A program made the position numbers and the translations under genes. 64,000 nucleotides of DNA, from NCBI RefSeq assembly GCF_037201965.1, contig NZ_CP147519.1, positions 248,001-312,000 of the forward strand, read 5' to 3'. Every line of letters starts with the position of its first letter. The stretch's first letter is position 1. Positions 16,410 through 25,381 of this stretch are shown here, piece after piece. The DNA comes from Spirosoma sp. SC4-14. GTDB lineage: Bacteria > Bacteroidota > Bacteroidia > Cytophagales > Spirosomataceae. A model generated the notes under the pieces. That model had not been told where the DNA came from and ran no database searches. It worked only from the letters and a program-made list of their open reading frames with translations.

Positions 16410-18728
16410 CTATTTTGTAAATGTGACGATCTTCGATTCGCCGGGCTTCAGGGTGACTTTACGGCTGCCATACAGGGCATTTTCGCCGAGCATACCGATT
16501 GTTTTACCGCCTTCTTCCAGTACCGAAACCTCCGCCTGCACCGGCGTGGGGTTTGTGAGTTGGAGTGTTAGCTGCTTCTTCGTATCGGCTTTTGTGAGTA
16601 CCTGAACATTGTCGAATGCCACGAAATAGCTTTTGTCGGGCTGCACATACAGCCCCGGAATTTCGATGGTCGTGAGCATCAGTGAGGTTTCGGCCCAGGT
16701 TGTCATGGGGAAAACTTCGCCGATGCGGTCGAGGCCTTCCCAGTCGGTCAGGTTCACGCGCTCGTTCATAAAACCGGGTGGCTGTTGGCCCAGAAGCCGG
16801 GTGGGGTGCGAGAGGTATTGCGGCATGTTATGGGCAATGTCGCGCAGGAGCGTGGTGTAGAGGGTGTCGCCGGTGTAGCGGTAGAGTTTCAGCAGGCCGA
16901 GCCCCGAAAAGGTACACATGGCTGGTGCCCCGTGTTTGTTCTGGGTGTTGGCATAGACCGCGCCCGCCGAGCGAATGCCCATCTTGCCAAATAACGAAGT
17001 CGTGGGAAAGTTGAAGTCGTAGGAAACCACCCAGGAGGCAAACTGCCGGGCCGCCCGCTGACCTGCATCGAGCCACCGTTTATCGCCCGTTGCTTCGTAG
17101 AGCGTAACGTATGATTCGACCAGTGAATACGCTGATTCGGAGTCGAAATTTTGCAGGGCATCGCCCGGGCCACCACAGGCGATGCCTTTCCGGGTGAAAT
17201 TTTCGTCGTAATAATCAGCCGCCTGTCTGGCTACGTCGAGGTAGTGTGGTTGCTGGTAGTACTGTGCTGCCAACGCGAGAGCCGCCGGAATGATGGCTCC
17301 GCTCGATGATCCGCCCACCCGAATCTCGCCCGTTTGCGAATCGACAAACTGCCCGAACTGGTGGTTTTTGACCCACAGTTTCACCAATGCCTCACAAACG
17401 GTCCGGTTGCCTTCTTTCCAGGCGGCTTTGACCTGAATGCCCATCTTTTCCATGAGCATAAACTGCTTGATGATGTAATAGACGGCATCGCCACTCTTCC
17501 GAATCAGGTGCCAGTTGCCGGTATGCGGTTTTCGGATGTCGCCCCCATACCAGACGGTGCCGTCTTTGCCCATGTCCCAGTAAAACCCCGACGGACTAAT
17601 GCCGTTGGGAAACAGCCAGTCGAAGTTGCGCAGGACGTGCTGCCGAGTTTGCGCGTTCCCGGCAAACAGCAGGGGATACGTACTGATCATGCCACCAGTC
17701 CAGCCGATTTGCCAGTCCTGCAGAAAATTTTCGCGCAGCCCGACTGCGTAATAGCCAGACGAGGGGACGAAGTTTTTTTCATTGAATTTCTGTTCCAGCG
17801 TACGCATACATTCAGCATAGGTGAGCGTGTTGTTCAGCCGGGTAGGTTCCGACAAATCCGACCGGATAGTCGTTAGTTTATCGAACACGGTCTGAATGTC
17901 TGGCGCATCGAACCCATAGAGCCGAAACGTTATGCTGACTTCATCGCCTTTGTCGAAATCCTTTGGCTGGTCCCAGGTGGCATGGCGGGCATCGCAGTTC
18001 ATGTAGTTATACAACTCCCGTACAATGGGGGAGGTGATGGAGATCGTTGCCTTCTGCCGGTCGCGGCTTTCGGCAATGTTGATCCCATAATCGCCGAGGC
18101 TATTACCCTGTTGGGTCAGCATCCAGAGGCCTTTTTGGGCTGAGTCGGAGCGGAACCCTACCGCAGGCGTAGACAAACTACCGCTGCGCTCCTGAATACG
18201 CGAGAACCCACCAGATTCGCTCAATTTGGGTACGTCGGTCAGGATGATCGGCTTATCGGGGCCAATGTCCTGAACCTCATACAGCTTGGGCGAGTACCGG
18301 AGCCGTCGCCAGGCATATCGGTTGCCGTTGTAGGCGGCAGCGGGCAACAACACATAATTTTTTTCCGACCAGCCCGACACGTCGACATCGACCGAAACAC
18401 TGGCCTGCCTGAGTTGACCGCCCGTGCATCGAAACGTAACAGTCAGGTCGGCTGCGCCGGGTTTGCCGCTCAACCAGTTCATTCGGGTTGAAATCTGCCA
18501 GTCAGCATCCAGCAGACGAGCCGCTTGTTTGTCGGCCGTCAGTGCAACGCGGGTTTGGTTCGTCAACAGGTTGTATTGCTGGTTATCATACTGGCTTATA
18601 CGGCCGTAGATGGCTACTTTTTGCTGGTTTAGCCAGCGAATAACCTCGTTATTCACCTGAGCTTTCGCCCCAGTGAATAGGAATAGAAATACTACAGGAA
18701 TGACGGTTTTCAGTTGAGCGACTGGCAT
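16410..18728 (-). CDS. Unclassified alpha/alpha-barrel glycosidase-like protein
   Basis: A 772-residue protein with a signal peptide (about 1-23). The N-terminal part (about 30-300) is beta-rich. The middle (about 300-640) is a helical barrel typical of (alpha/alpha)6 enzymes, with KNFVPSSGYYAVGLRENFLQ (about 316-335), DWQIGWTGGMISTYPLLFAG, DMGKDGTVWYGGDIRKPHTGN and FDSESAYSLVESYVTLYEAT. Asp, Glu, Trp and Tyr residues cluster in the loops. The last 120 residues look like a small beta-sandwich with NPTPVQAEVSVLEEGGKT. I recognise no CAZy family with confidence; distant glycoside hydrolase (for example uronidase-type) is my best guess. It lies between the FBPase and the acetylesterase genes, with short gaps. 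Confidence 0.55.
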   Translation of the reverse strand: MPVAQLKTVIPVVFLFLFTGAKAQVNNEVIRWLNQQKVAIYGRISQYDNQQYNLLTNQTRVALTADKQAARLLDADWQISTRMNWLSGKPGAADLTVTFRCTGGQLRQASVSVDVDVSGWSEKNYVLLPAAAYNGNRYAWRRLRYSPKLYEVQDIGPDKPIILTDVPKLSESGGFSRIQERSGSLSTPAVGFRSDSAQKGLWMLTQQGNSLGDYGINIAESRDRQKATISITSPIVRELYNYMNCDARHATWDQPKDFDKGDEVSITFRLYGFDAPDIQTVFDKLTTIRSDLSEPTRLNNTLTYAECMRTLEQKFNEKNFVPSSGYYAVGLRENFLQDWQIGWTGGMISTYPLLFAGNAQTRQHVLRNFDWLFPNGISPSGFYWDMGKDGTVWYGGDIRKPHTGNWHLIRKSGDAVYYIIKQFMLMEKMGIQVKAAWKEGNRTVCEALVKLWVKNHQFGQFVDSQTGEIRVGGSSSGAIIPAALALAAQYYQQPHYLDVARQAADYYDENFTRKGIACGGPGDALQNFDSESAYSLVESYVTLYEATGDKRWLDAGQRAARQFASWVVSYDFNFPTTSLFGKMGIRSAGAVYANTQNKHGAPAMCTFSGLGLLKLYRYTGDTLYTTLLRDIAHNMPQYLSHPTRLLGQQPPGFMNERVNLTDWEGLDRIGEVFPMTTWAETSLMLTTIEIPGLYVQPDKSYFVAFDNVQVLTKADTKKQLTLQLTNPTPVQAEVSVLEEGGKTIGMLGENALYGSRKVTLKPGESKIVTFTK

Positions 18729-18777
18729 CTATTTCTGGTTTTGACCAAACCTGACTAAAGCTGTCTGGAAAGGTCTG

Positions 18778-19800
18778 TTAGCTATCCGTGTGGTTTTTCT
18801 GTTGCAGATACGAAAGCAATCGTTTTATCATCCGGGGCGCACCCATAAAAAGCGGGCTTCGCTGGTGAAAATCCGTCGGTACAATGTCAAGTATGGATTG
18901 AGTACCGTCCGAAATTTTGCAACCGGCCTGCTCGGCAATGAATGCGAGCGGGTAGCATTCGTAGAGCAAACGGAGTTTGCCGTCGGGATTTTTACGCGTG
19001 GCCGGGTAGAGATAAATGCCGCCTTGCAGCAGGTTCCGGTGAAAATCAGCCACCAGCGAACCAATGTAGCGGGCGCTATATTGCCGCTGCCGACAGTCGG
19101 CCACATACTGCTGAATGGGCGGGGCATACTCGTTCAGATTACCTTCATTGCAGGAATAAATCACGCCATCTTCAGGGCTTTTGATGTCGGGGTGAGACAG
19201 AATAAACTCGCCCAGGGAGTAGTCATACGTAAATCCATTGACCCCGCTGCCAGTGGTGTATACCAGAATGGTGGATGAGCCATACAGAATGTAGCCTGCG
19301 GCAACCTGCTCCTGCCCTCCCTGAAGAAAATCCTCTCTGGCAGCCAGGGTGCCTATGGGCGTCACACGCCGGTAGATGGAGAAAATAGTGCCGATCGATA
19401 CGTTGACATCAATGTTGGAGGAACCATCCAGCGGGTCAATCGCGACGACGTATTTTCCTTGGTTATTGCCCGTGTAGATGATTTCTTCCTCTTCTTCCGA
19501 GATCAGTGCACAGGCTTCTCCGCCGTTTTTGAGGGCGCGTGTAAAGCGAATATTGGCGATTACATCCAATTTCTGCTGACTTTCGCCCTGCACATTCTGT
19601 AGGCCCATGTTGCCCGTCAGGTCAATTAATCCGGCGCGGTTCACTTCGCGGTGAATGATTTTACTGGCCAGGGCAATGTCGCGCAGCAATTGGGATAGCT
19701 CGCCGGTGGCATAGGCGAAAGCTGTTTGGCGGGTCATGATATACCGGTCGAGCGTTACGCCAACAGGTAAGGCCAGAGTGTGATGATTCGTTGTATCCAT
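18778..19800 (-). CDS. fbp: Class I fructose-1,6-bisphosphatase
   Basis: A 340-residue cytoplasmic enzyme with class I FBPase signatures: GNMGLQNVQGESQQKLDV (about 63-80), SEEEEEI acidic loop (about 101-107), VAIDPLDGSSNIDVNVSIGTIF (about 118-140, metal-binding Asp and Glu), and YIGSLVADFHRNLLQGGIYLYP (about 243-264). It also has a C-terminal GKLRLLYECYPLAFIAEQAGC (about 272-292, substrate Lys). It hydrolyses fructose-1,6-bisphosphate in gluconeogenesis. Its place within a run of secreted polysaccharide enzymes (49 nt after and 6 nt before its neighbours) is unusual. It would suit growth on products that enter as pyruvate or lactate, such as fucose degraded by the oxidative route. That link is inferred. 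Confidence 0.95.
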   Translation of the reverse strand: MDTTNHHTLALPVGVTLDRYIMTRQTAFAYATGELSQLLRDIALASKIIHREVNRAGLIDLTGNMGLQNVQGESQQKLDVIANIRFTRALKNGGEACALISEEEEEIIYTGNNQGKYVVAIDPLDGSSNIDVNVSIGTIFSIYRRVTPIGTLAAREDFLQGGQEQVAAGYILYGSSTILVYTTGSGVNGFTYDYSLGEFILSHPDIKSPEDGVIYSCNEGNLNEYAPPIQQYVADCRQRQYSARYIGSLVADFHRNLLQGGIYLYPATRKNPDGKLRLLYECYPLAFIAEQAGCKISDGTQSILDIVPTDFHQRSPLFMGAPRMIKRLLSYLQQKNHTDS

Positions 19801-19806
19801 GATTGC

Positions 19807-21966
19807 CTACAGGTCGTTTATGGATGGCTTTATCGCTTTTGCTGCATCAGCAATGAAGAGGCCACGCAGCGAGTCGAAGAAAATATCGTGGGGTTGATCG
19901 AGTCTGAAAACCACCTGTCCATTTTTCCGCAATTCGGTCAGGCCGGTAGCCGCCAGTTTTTGCAAGCCACCCGATTTGGTGGCCAGAATAGCCGCCAGGC
20001 CCCGGTACGTTCCCTGATATGTATCGCCCTGAAACGTTGCCGAGAACGTTGCGTCACTGCCCGATGTGAGGGAGGCATAATCCGTGAATGTGTAAGAGCC
20101 ATCTTCGTTCAGCGCACCATTTGGTAAGCCGTTTTTACTGATTCCCAGTTGAGCAATCGCATCGACCGAGAAGTGGTTAACGATGGCTTTGTCGGCAATT
20201 TTTTTCCAGCGGGCTGTCAGGTCATTACCGTCGAAGTCATGGGTTGCCGGACCTTCTGTCATGAGCTTACCCCCTTTTTCGATGTATTTTTCCAGAAACT
20301 GGAGTGTGCTTTTTTTGGCATATTCCGGGTATAACAACACGACGGCATCGAAGGTGTGTCCCTGCAGAACCGGCTTGCCATCGGCCCCGATTTGTAGGCG
20401 ACCGTCGGCAATTATATCGGTCGGCACCAGTGCGTTTCGGTAGCCTGCGTTCCAGAGCTGTTTGGCTTTTTCTTCGATACCCAACTTGCCGTTGATGTCC
20501 ATCAGGTTGCGCTGACTGGCATCAGGATACCAGTTCGACAGGGCCTCCATGCCGAAAACAACGAGCAACCGCACCTGCGGAAACGACGGATTGAACCGGT
20601 TGAGTAGTCGGGCCGCATTTTCGACCGGATTGATTTTGGTAAGGGCTACCGGTTTTTCGACGCTGACGCCCCAGTTCTGCACATCGTTGATAGCGTGATA
20701 ATGCGTTCGGATGCCATACCGTAGATCCGTGAGGGCTTTTTCGGCAATGTTGTCGACGCTTTTGTCATAATACATGTTGTAGAGCACGTTTTCCGGGTAG
20801 CTCATGCCAATACCCAGTTGCGTTGGTGTTGGCGAATGCTCATCCGTGTGGCCGTAATCCCGTTTGACATTCCACCAGTTCAGGCCGGTTTGCCAGATTT
20901 CGTCGCCATCGAGCGAGTTATGGTGCGTGTCGTGCAGGCCGATAAACGTGTTCTTTCCGAAAATGGCTTTCCCCTGGTTGTAGATGGTTCGCTCCACACC
21001 CATCGTGCCGGCACGCATGGTCGCCATGTATGCATTGATGGCTTTCATCCGAACATCAGGCTTGCCGGTGGGGGCGTAGCGCATATCGAAGAGCGTGCGT
21101 TCGAGGTCATGGCCGTAGGTTCTTTTGAAGGCAGCGGCCATCGCCAGTGAATAAGGCCGCTCCCGGAAAACGTCGCCGTTTTTAAGCTCCCAGGTGGTCG
21201 ATACCCGCAGGTTGGTGTATTCGTCCAGGCCAACGCCATCAAAAGGAATGTCGGCATAGGCCTTCAGAATGGCTGTCAGATCGGCAATGGCCTGTGTTCT
21301 GTGATTGCTGGTATAGTTGTAGTAGTGTTGGGACAGGATGTAGGCCGTATAGCCCTGCAAGGCCTTATCCCCGTGGATCACAACAGAAACCGTTTCCTTG
21401 GATTCGGTGGGCGTACATTGGCGGGTTATGTCTGTCAGCGTTGCAGGATCATAGAAGCCGTCGGCTGTTTTTTTGAAAGCATACACGCGAAATAACTCAC
21501 TCCTGAGCAACTGTTTTTTGTCGCGAACGTGTTTAGCCGTGGTCGTGTACGTGCCCCCGCCGGTGGCATCCAGAACAACTTCCCCTTCCTGCATGATCCG
21601 TTCGGTGTTTTCGAGGGCTACCGTTCTCCGTTTGTCCCACAGTTGCAGGCCAATTTGCAGGCCCTTATTATGGGCATAGGCAACCACATCCTGAAAGATG
21701 GGGTGCATGGCCGGGGCATCGTAAAAATTGACACCGTTGCGGGCTGTCAGAAAAATGAGGGTGTATTTGCTGAACTGGCTGAGGCTATCAATCTTCTCCC
21801 GATACCGCTTTGGTTCAAGCATGTCTTTGGAAAAGAACCAGTAGGCTACTTCCGGATGCGTGACGTTCTGGAATGATGATACGTAGGTAATAGCCGGTTT
21901 TTTCGGTGGCCGAAACGCCCCGAGACCAGGTATCAGCAAGGCTAGAAAAAGAACGTAATGTTTCAT
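19807..21966 (-). CDS. GH42-like TIM-barrel protein with GATase-like domain, unclassified
   Basis: A 719-residue protein with a signal peptide (about 1-17). Residues about 25-430 look like a TIM barrel with candidate catalytic acids in PFDGVGLDEYTN (Asp248/Glu249) and YGHTDEHSPT (Asp375/Glu376). Residues about 460-570 resemble the GATase-like domain of GH42 enzymes: RLLVVFGMEALSNWYP, AGYRNALVPTDII, then HTFDAVVLLYPEY and EKGGKLMTEGP. The rest is a short beta domain. GH42 enzymes are beta-galactosidases or alpha-L-arabinosidases. This protein lacks enough familiar motifs to be called GH42 itself. It lies 43 nt after the CE12 gene and 6 nt before the FBPase gene, so it belongs to the operon. 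Confidence 0.55.
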   Translation of the reverse strand: MKHYVLFLALLIPGLGAFRPPKKPAITYVSSFQNVTHPEVAYWFFSKDMLEPKRYREKIDSLSQFSKYTLIFLTARNGVNFYDAPAMHPIFQDVVAYAHNKGLQIGLQLWDKRRTVALENTERIMQEGEVVLDATGGGTYTTTAKHVRDKKQLLRSELFRVYAFKKTADGFYDPATLTDITRQCTPTESKETVSVVIHGDKALQGYTAYILSQHYYNYTSNHRTQAIADLTAILKAYADIPFDGVGLDEYTNLRVSTTWELKNGDVFRERPYSLAMAAAFKRTYGHDLERTLFDMRYAPTGKPDVRMKAINAYMATMRAGTMGVERTIYNQGKAIFGKNTFIGLHDTHHNSLDGDEIWQTGLNWWNVKRDYGHTDEHSPTPTQLGIGMSYPENVLYNMYYDKSVDNIAEKALTDLRYGIRTHYHAINDVQNWGVSVEKPVALTKINPVENAARLLNRFNPSFPQVRLLVVFGMEALSNWYPDASQRNLMDINGKLGIEEKAKQLWNAGYRNALVPTDIIADGRLQIGADGKPVLQGHTFDAVVLLYPEYAKKSTLQFLEKYIEKGGKLMTEGPATHDFDGNDLTARWKKIADKAIVNHFSVDAIAQLGISKNGLPNGALNEDGSYTFTDYASLTSGSDATFSATFQGDTYQGTYRGLAAILATKSGGLQKLAATGLTELRKNGQVVFRLDQPHDIFFDSLRGLFIADAAKAIKPSINDL

Positions 21967-22009
21967 AAACGAGCAGGTTGTCGGTTCGGCCAGGTAAGCC
22001 CGGCTAAAC

Positions 22010-22837
22010 TTATGGGTGTATCAGGTACGTTTGCAGGGGGCACGATTTCAACTGGCGTATCCCTTTGGCTACGCAGGCCGCGTTCAGCTTTGCCCCCGGT
22101 TCGAGTGTATGTGTATTATCTTTTAAGCCGAAATACTGAGCTTTGACTTTTTCTTCACCCTGCTCCTCGTAGGCATCGGCAATAAGGCCGTTCAGATCAA
22201 TGAAATACGCCCCGGTGCGGGTGGCTACTTCGGCGGCCCACTTTCCATAGTCGGTTGTATTGCGGACTACTTTCCCGTCTTTCCAGATATTTCGCGGAGT
22301 GGGCGAACACACAATCGGAATGGCTCCCTTGCTTTTAACCTCGGCGATAAGCTTAGTCATGTACCAGCCGTAGGTGTGTACGACTTCGTCCTGTTTGGTA
22401 ACGGGATTAAAAATGGCCTGGGTTTCGTCGCCAATGCCCTTTATGGAGCCACGGGCACGGGCTGTGTCGAGCACCGGACTGGCATCGTTGTGGCCGAACT
22501 GTAACAACACATAATCGCCGGGCTTAAGCGAGGCCATTACACCGTCGGGACCATTCCAGAGGCCATTTTTCAGCAGGTCTTTGTTCCACACACCATTGGT
22601 CAGGTAGGTACGGCTACTGGTGCCGCCTACCGCCCGATTCTCGATCATGATTCGGGCGGGATCGAACCACTCGCCGAGGTATTTACCCCAGCCCCAGAGT
22701 CCATTGTTGCCTGACCCATGCGCAACTGTCGAATCGCCGACGAGGTAGAGTGTTGGTTTTTCGAGTACCCTGATCCAGGCCGACAGGATCAATAGCAGCG
22801 TGGTGCCGAGCAGGAAAAAACGGATTTTCATAGTCAT
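22010..22837 (-). CDS. SGNH-family acetylesterase, CE12-type (rhamnogalacturonan acetylesterase-like)
   Basis: A 275-residue protein with an N-terminal signal or anchor (about 5-22). Block I is TLYLVGDSTVAHG with the nucleophile Ser36. Block II has RAVGGTSSRTYL (oxyanion Gly), block III is LLQFGHNDASP (Asn), and the closing D-x-x-H is in LKDNTHLEPGAKLNA. These are the CE12 / YesT-RhgT features; these enzymes remove O-acetyl groups from rhamnogalacturonan or related polymers. It lies 29 nt downstream of the GH95 gene. The family is confident; the polymer is not proven. Confidence 0.88.
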   Translation of the reverse strand: MTMKIRFFLLGTTLLLILSAWIRVLEKPTLYLVGDSTVAHGSGNNGLWGWGKYLGEWFDPARIMIENRAVGGTSSRTYLTNGVWNKDLLKNGLWNGPDGVMASLKPGDYVLLQFGHNDASPVLDTARARGSIKGIGDETQAIFNPVTKQDEVVHTYGWYMTKLIAEVKSKGAIPIVCSPTPRNIWKDGKVVRNTTDYGKWAAEVATRTGAYFIDLNGLIADAYEEQGEEKVKAQYFGLKDNTHTLEPGAKLNAACVAKGIRQLKSCPLQTYLIHP

Positions 22838-22866
22838 AGAGTTAATTACGATGCCTGAGAATTCAA

Positions 22867-25347
22867 TTATTGAGCACGCGTGAGGGTAACCACCTGATTC
22901 GGCCTGGTCTCAATGTCATATTGTATCGTTTCGGGCAGGGGCTGGCTGTTGAGAGCAGCTTTTTCCGAGATAATGGGTTTGGCTACGGTATCGACCTGAT
23001 AGAATGGGTTTGGATTGTCTCCCTGAGCCGTTTTTAACCGGACAGATGGGTCAGGTTTTAACGCCTGCGAAACCCGAATCCGACAGGTGCCCCCCAGCTT
23101 CGAGCGGATTTCGACCCGGCTTACTTTGCCGTCTTTCCAGTCAAGATTGACAAGCTCAAAACCACCCCGTGCGCGTAATCCTGAAACGTGGCCCGTTGAC
23201 CAGGCATCGGGCAGGGCAGGCAGCAGCGTCAGCGTACCGTCGTGGCTTTGCATGAGCATTTCGGCAATACCGGCTGTGCAACCAAAATTACCGTCGATCT
23301 GAAAAGGGGGGTGGGCATCGAACAGATTCGGATAGGTGCCGCCCCCTTTCCTTTGTTTGCCCTCGGTATAAACGGGCGACAACTGATCGGTGATGAGTTT
23401 GTAGGCGTGCTGCCCATCCAGAAACCGGGCCCAGAAGTTCACTTTCCAGCCCATGCTCCAGCCCGTCGATACGTCACCGCGCTGGACCAGGGTTGTGCGG
23501 GCGGCCGTGAAGAGTTCGGGCGTTCTGTAGGGTGAAATCTGCCGGGCCGGGTACAGGCCAAACAGGTGCGACACATGCCGGTGGGTATCGGTAGGGTCGT
23601 CGAGATCCTGCATCCACTCCTGCAGCTGACCATACTGACCAATTTGCATAGGGGGTAGCCGGTTGCGGGTCGTTTGTAGCCTCGTTATCAGTTCTTTATC
23701 AACGTTCAGTGCCTGAGCCGCCCGGATGGTATTGGAAAACAGATCGAACAGCAATTGATTATCCATCGTCACGCCAGCCGCTATCGACGCTTTGATCCCT
23801 TTCGGATGGTTCTCGGGCGACATGGATGGCGATACAACCAGCCACTTGTGCGTAGGTTCTTCGATCAGGAAGTCAAGATAAAATTGAGCCGCTCCCTTCA
23901 GAGCCGGATAAACGGATTGCAGATACGATTTGTCGACACTATACAGGTATTTTTCCCAGAGATGTTGCGAAAGCCAGGCACCGCCCATGGGCCACATGCC
24001 CGAGTAAATACCGTCGACTGGCCCCGTAATCCGCCAGATGTCGGTGTTATGGTGAGCCAGCCACCCCCCCGAGCCATACATCACTTTAGCCGTTTCCTGC
24101 CCCGTCACCGACAGCTCTTTTATGAGTTGAATGAGCGGCTCGTGCATTTCCGGCAGGTTTGTCACCTCGGCAGGCCAGTAATTCATTTCGGTGTTGATGT
24201 TGATCGTGTATTTGCTATCCCAGGAGGGGTTCATGCGATCGTTCCAGATACCCTGTAAATTAGCCGGTTGCCCACCTGGCTGCGATGATGAGATGAGCAG
24301 ATAGCGACCAAACTGAAAATACAGCGTAACCAGCTGTGGGTCTTTTCCGGTGGCAAAATTGGCCAGTCGAACGTCGGTAGGCTGGGTAGCGGCCTCCGTT
24401 GTGCCGAGGTCGAGGGCAACCCGGTTGAAATAGCGTTGGTAAACGGCGGTATGTTTCTCCCGAAGGGCATCAACCGATTGACCGGCAACGGCTTGTAGAT
24501 TAGCCCTGACACGCTGGTCCGGGGCAGCACTGATGTCGTGGTAGTTGACGAAATTGGTCGCTATCGACACGTAGAGCGTAGCGGCATTGGCCCCCGAAAT
24601 CGTGATGGCGTTGGTCGTGGTCGTTACCTTGCCGCCTTCATTTTTGAGGACAACCACACTTTCAAAATTTACTTTCCCCGGCACCTTCTCATGGGTGCTG
24701 GTCGTACCCGTCAGTATCAGTTCGCTGGCCTGCGTTTTGGTTTCTGAGGGCTGGTGCTGGCTCGTTTGCGAAGCGGTGAACGAAACCTGACCGGGTTTAT
24801 TGGCCGTGATTCGGATGACAAGCACATTGGCCGCCAGCGAGGCAAACGCTTCGCGGGTAAAGGTTACACCATCAACCGTATAGGTTGTTTTCGTGATCGC
24901 TTTATGGAGGTCCAGTTCCCGGTAGTAATTGCTGACCGCAGCCGAATCGTGGCCGGGGAAGGTCAGATTGAGCTGTCCGACGGGCTGAAATTTCATGCCA
25001 TAGTTTTTCTTCGACTGGATTGTTTGGGCTGCCACCCGGCTGGCCGAGTCGTTTTGGCCCTCAAAAATGAGTTGCCTGATCTGAGGCAACGCAGCCAGTG
25101 CGTCGGGATTGTCGTTGCGGTTGGGACTACCACTCCAGACCGTTCCCTCGTTAAGCTGAAAAATCTCTTTTTCAGGATTTCCGTACACCATGGCGGCTAC
25201 ATGACCATTGCCAATGGGCAGGGCGGCTTCCCAGACTTTACCGGCGGGTTTGTTATACCAGAGCTTCAGATCAGTAGCTTTCTGTGCAAAGGCTGGAGCA
25301 AGCAACCCAACGAACCCAATAATCAGTAATCGTTTCATTGTTGACAT
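22867..25347 (-). CDS. GH95-family glycosidase (alpha-L-fucosidase or alpha-L-galactosidase)
   Basis: An 826-residue secreted protein (signal peptide about 1-21). The GH95 start reads LWYNKPAGKVWEAALPIGNG and is followed by QLNEGTVWSGSPNR (about 70-83). The catalytic core has INTEMNYWPAEVTNLPEMHE (general acid/base Asn region), PSMSPENHPKG (Glu) and PPFQIDGNFGCTAGIAEML (Asp). Known members act on alpha-1,2-L-fucose or L-galactose in plant xyloglucan, rhamnogalacturonan II and host glycans. The pairing with a GH29 fucosidase and a fucose permease in this locus favours fucosidase. Two ATGs (25347 and 25338) are possible starts. Confidence 0.95.
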   Translation of the reverse strand: MSTMKRLLIIGFVGLLAPAFAQKATDLKLWYNKPAGKVWEAALPIGNGHVAAMVYGNPEKEIFQLNEGTVWSGSPNRNDNPDALAALPQIRQLIFEGQNDSASRVAAQTIQSKKNYGMKFQPVGQLNLTFPGHDSAAVSNYYRELDLHKAITKTTYTVDGVTFTREAFASLAANVLVIRITANKPGQVSFTASQTSQHQPSETKTQASELILTGTTSTHEKVPGKVNFESVVVLKNEGGKVTTTTNAITISGANAATLYVSIATNFVNYHDISAAPDQRVRANLQAVAGQSVDALREKHTAVYQRYFNRVALDLGTTEAATQPTDVRLANFATGKDPQLVTLYFQFGRYLLISSSQPGGQPANLQGIWNDRMNPSWDSKYTININTEMNYWPAEVTNLPEMHEPLIQLIKELSVTGQETAKVMYGSGGWLAHHNTDIWRITGPVDGIYSGMWPMGGAWLSQHLWEKYLYSVDKSYLQSVYPALKGAAQFYLDFLIEEPTHKWLVVSPSMSPENHPKGIKASIAAGVTMDNQLLFDLFSNTIRAAQALNVDKELITRLQTTRNRLPPMQIGQYGQLQEWMQDLDDPTDTHRHVSHLFGLYPARQISPYRTPELFTAARTTLVQRGDVSTGWSMGWKVNFWARFLDGQHAYKLITDQLSPVYTEGKQRKGGGTYPNLFDAHPPFQIDGNFGCTAGIAEMLMQSHDGTLTLLPALPDAWSTGHVSGLRARGGFELVNLDWKDGKVSRVEIRSKLGGTCRIRVSQALKPDPSVRLKTAQGDNPNPFYQVDTVAKPIISEKAALNSQPLPETIQYDIETRPNQVVTLTRAQ

Positions 25348-25381
25348 CGTACAGTATGATTATTCACCACTACTATTTTTG

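Noticed and set aside
17334..17876. 180-codon plus-strand frame
   Set aside because: Antisense to the 772-residue operon protein; no domain and composition typical of a shadow frame.
24754..25329. 191-codon plus-strand frame
   Set aside because: Lies wholly inside the GH95 gene on the other strand and shows no recognisable motif.
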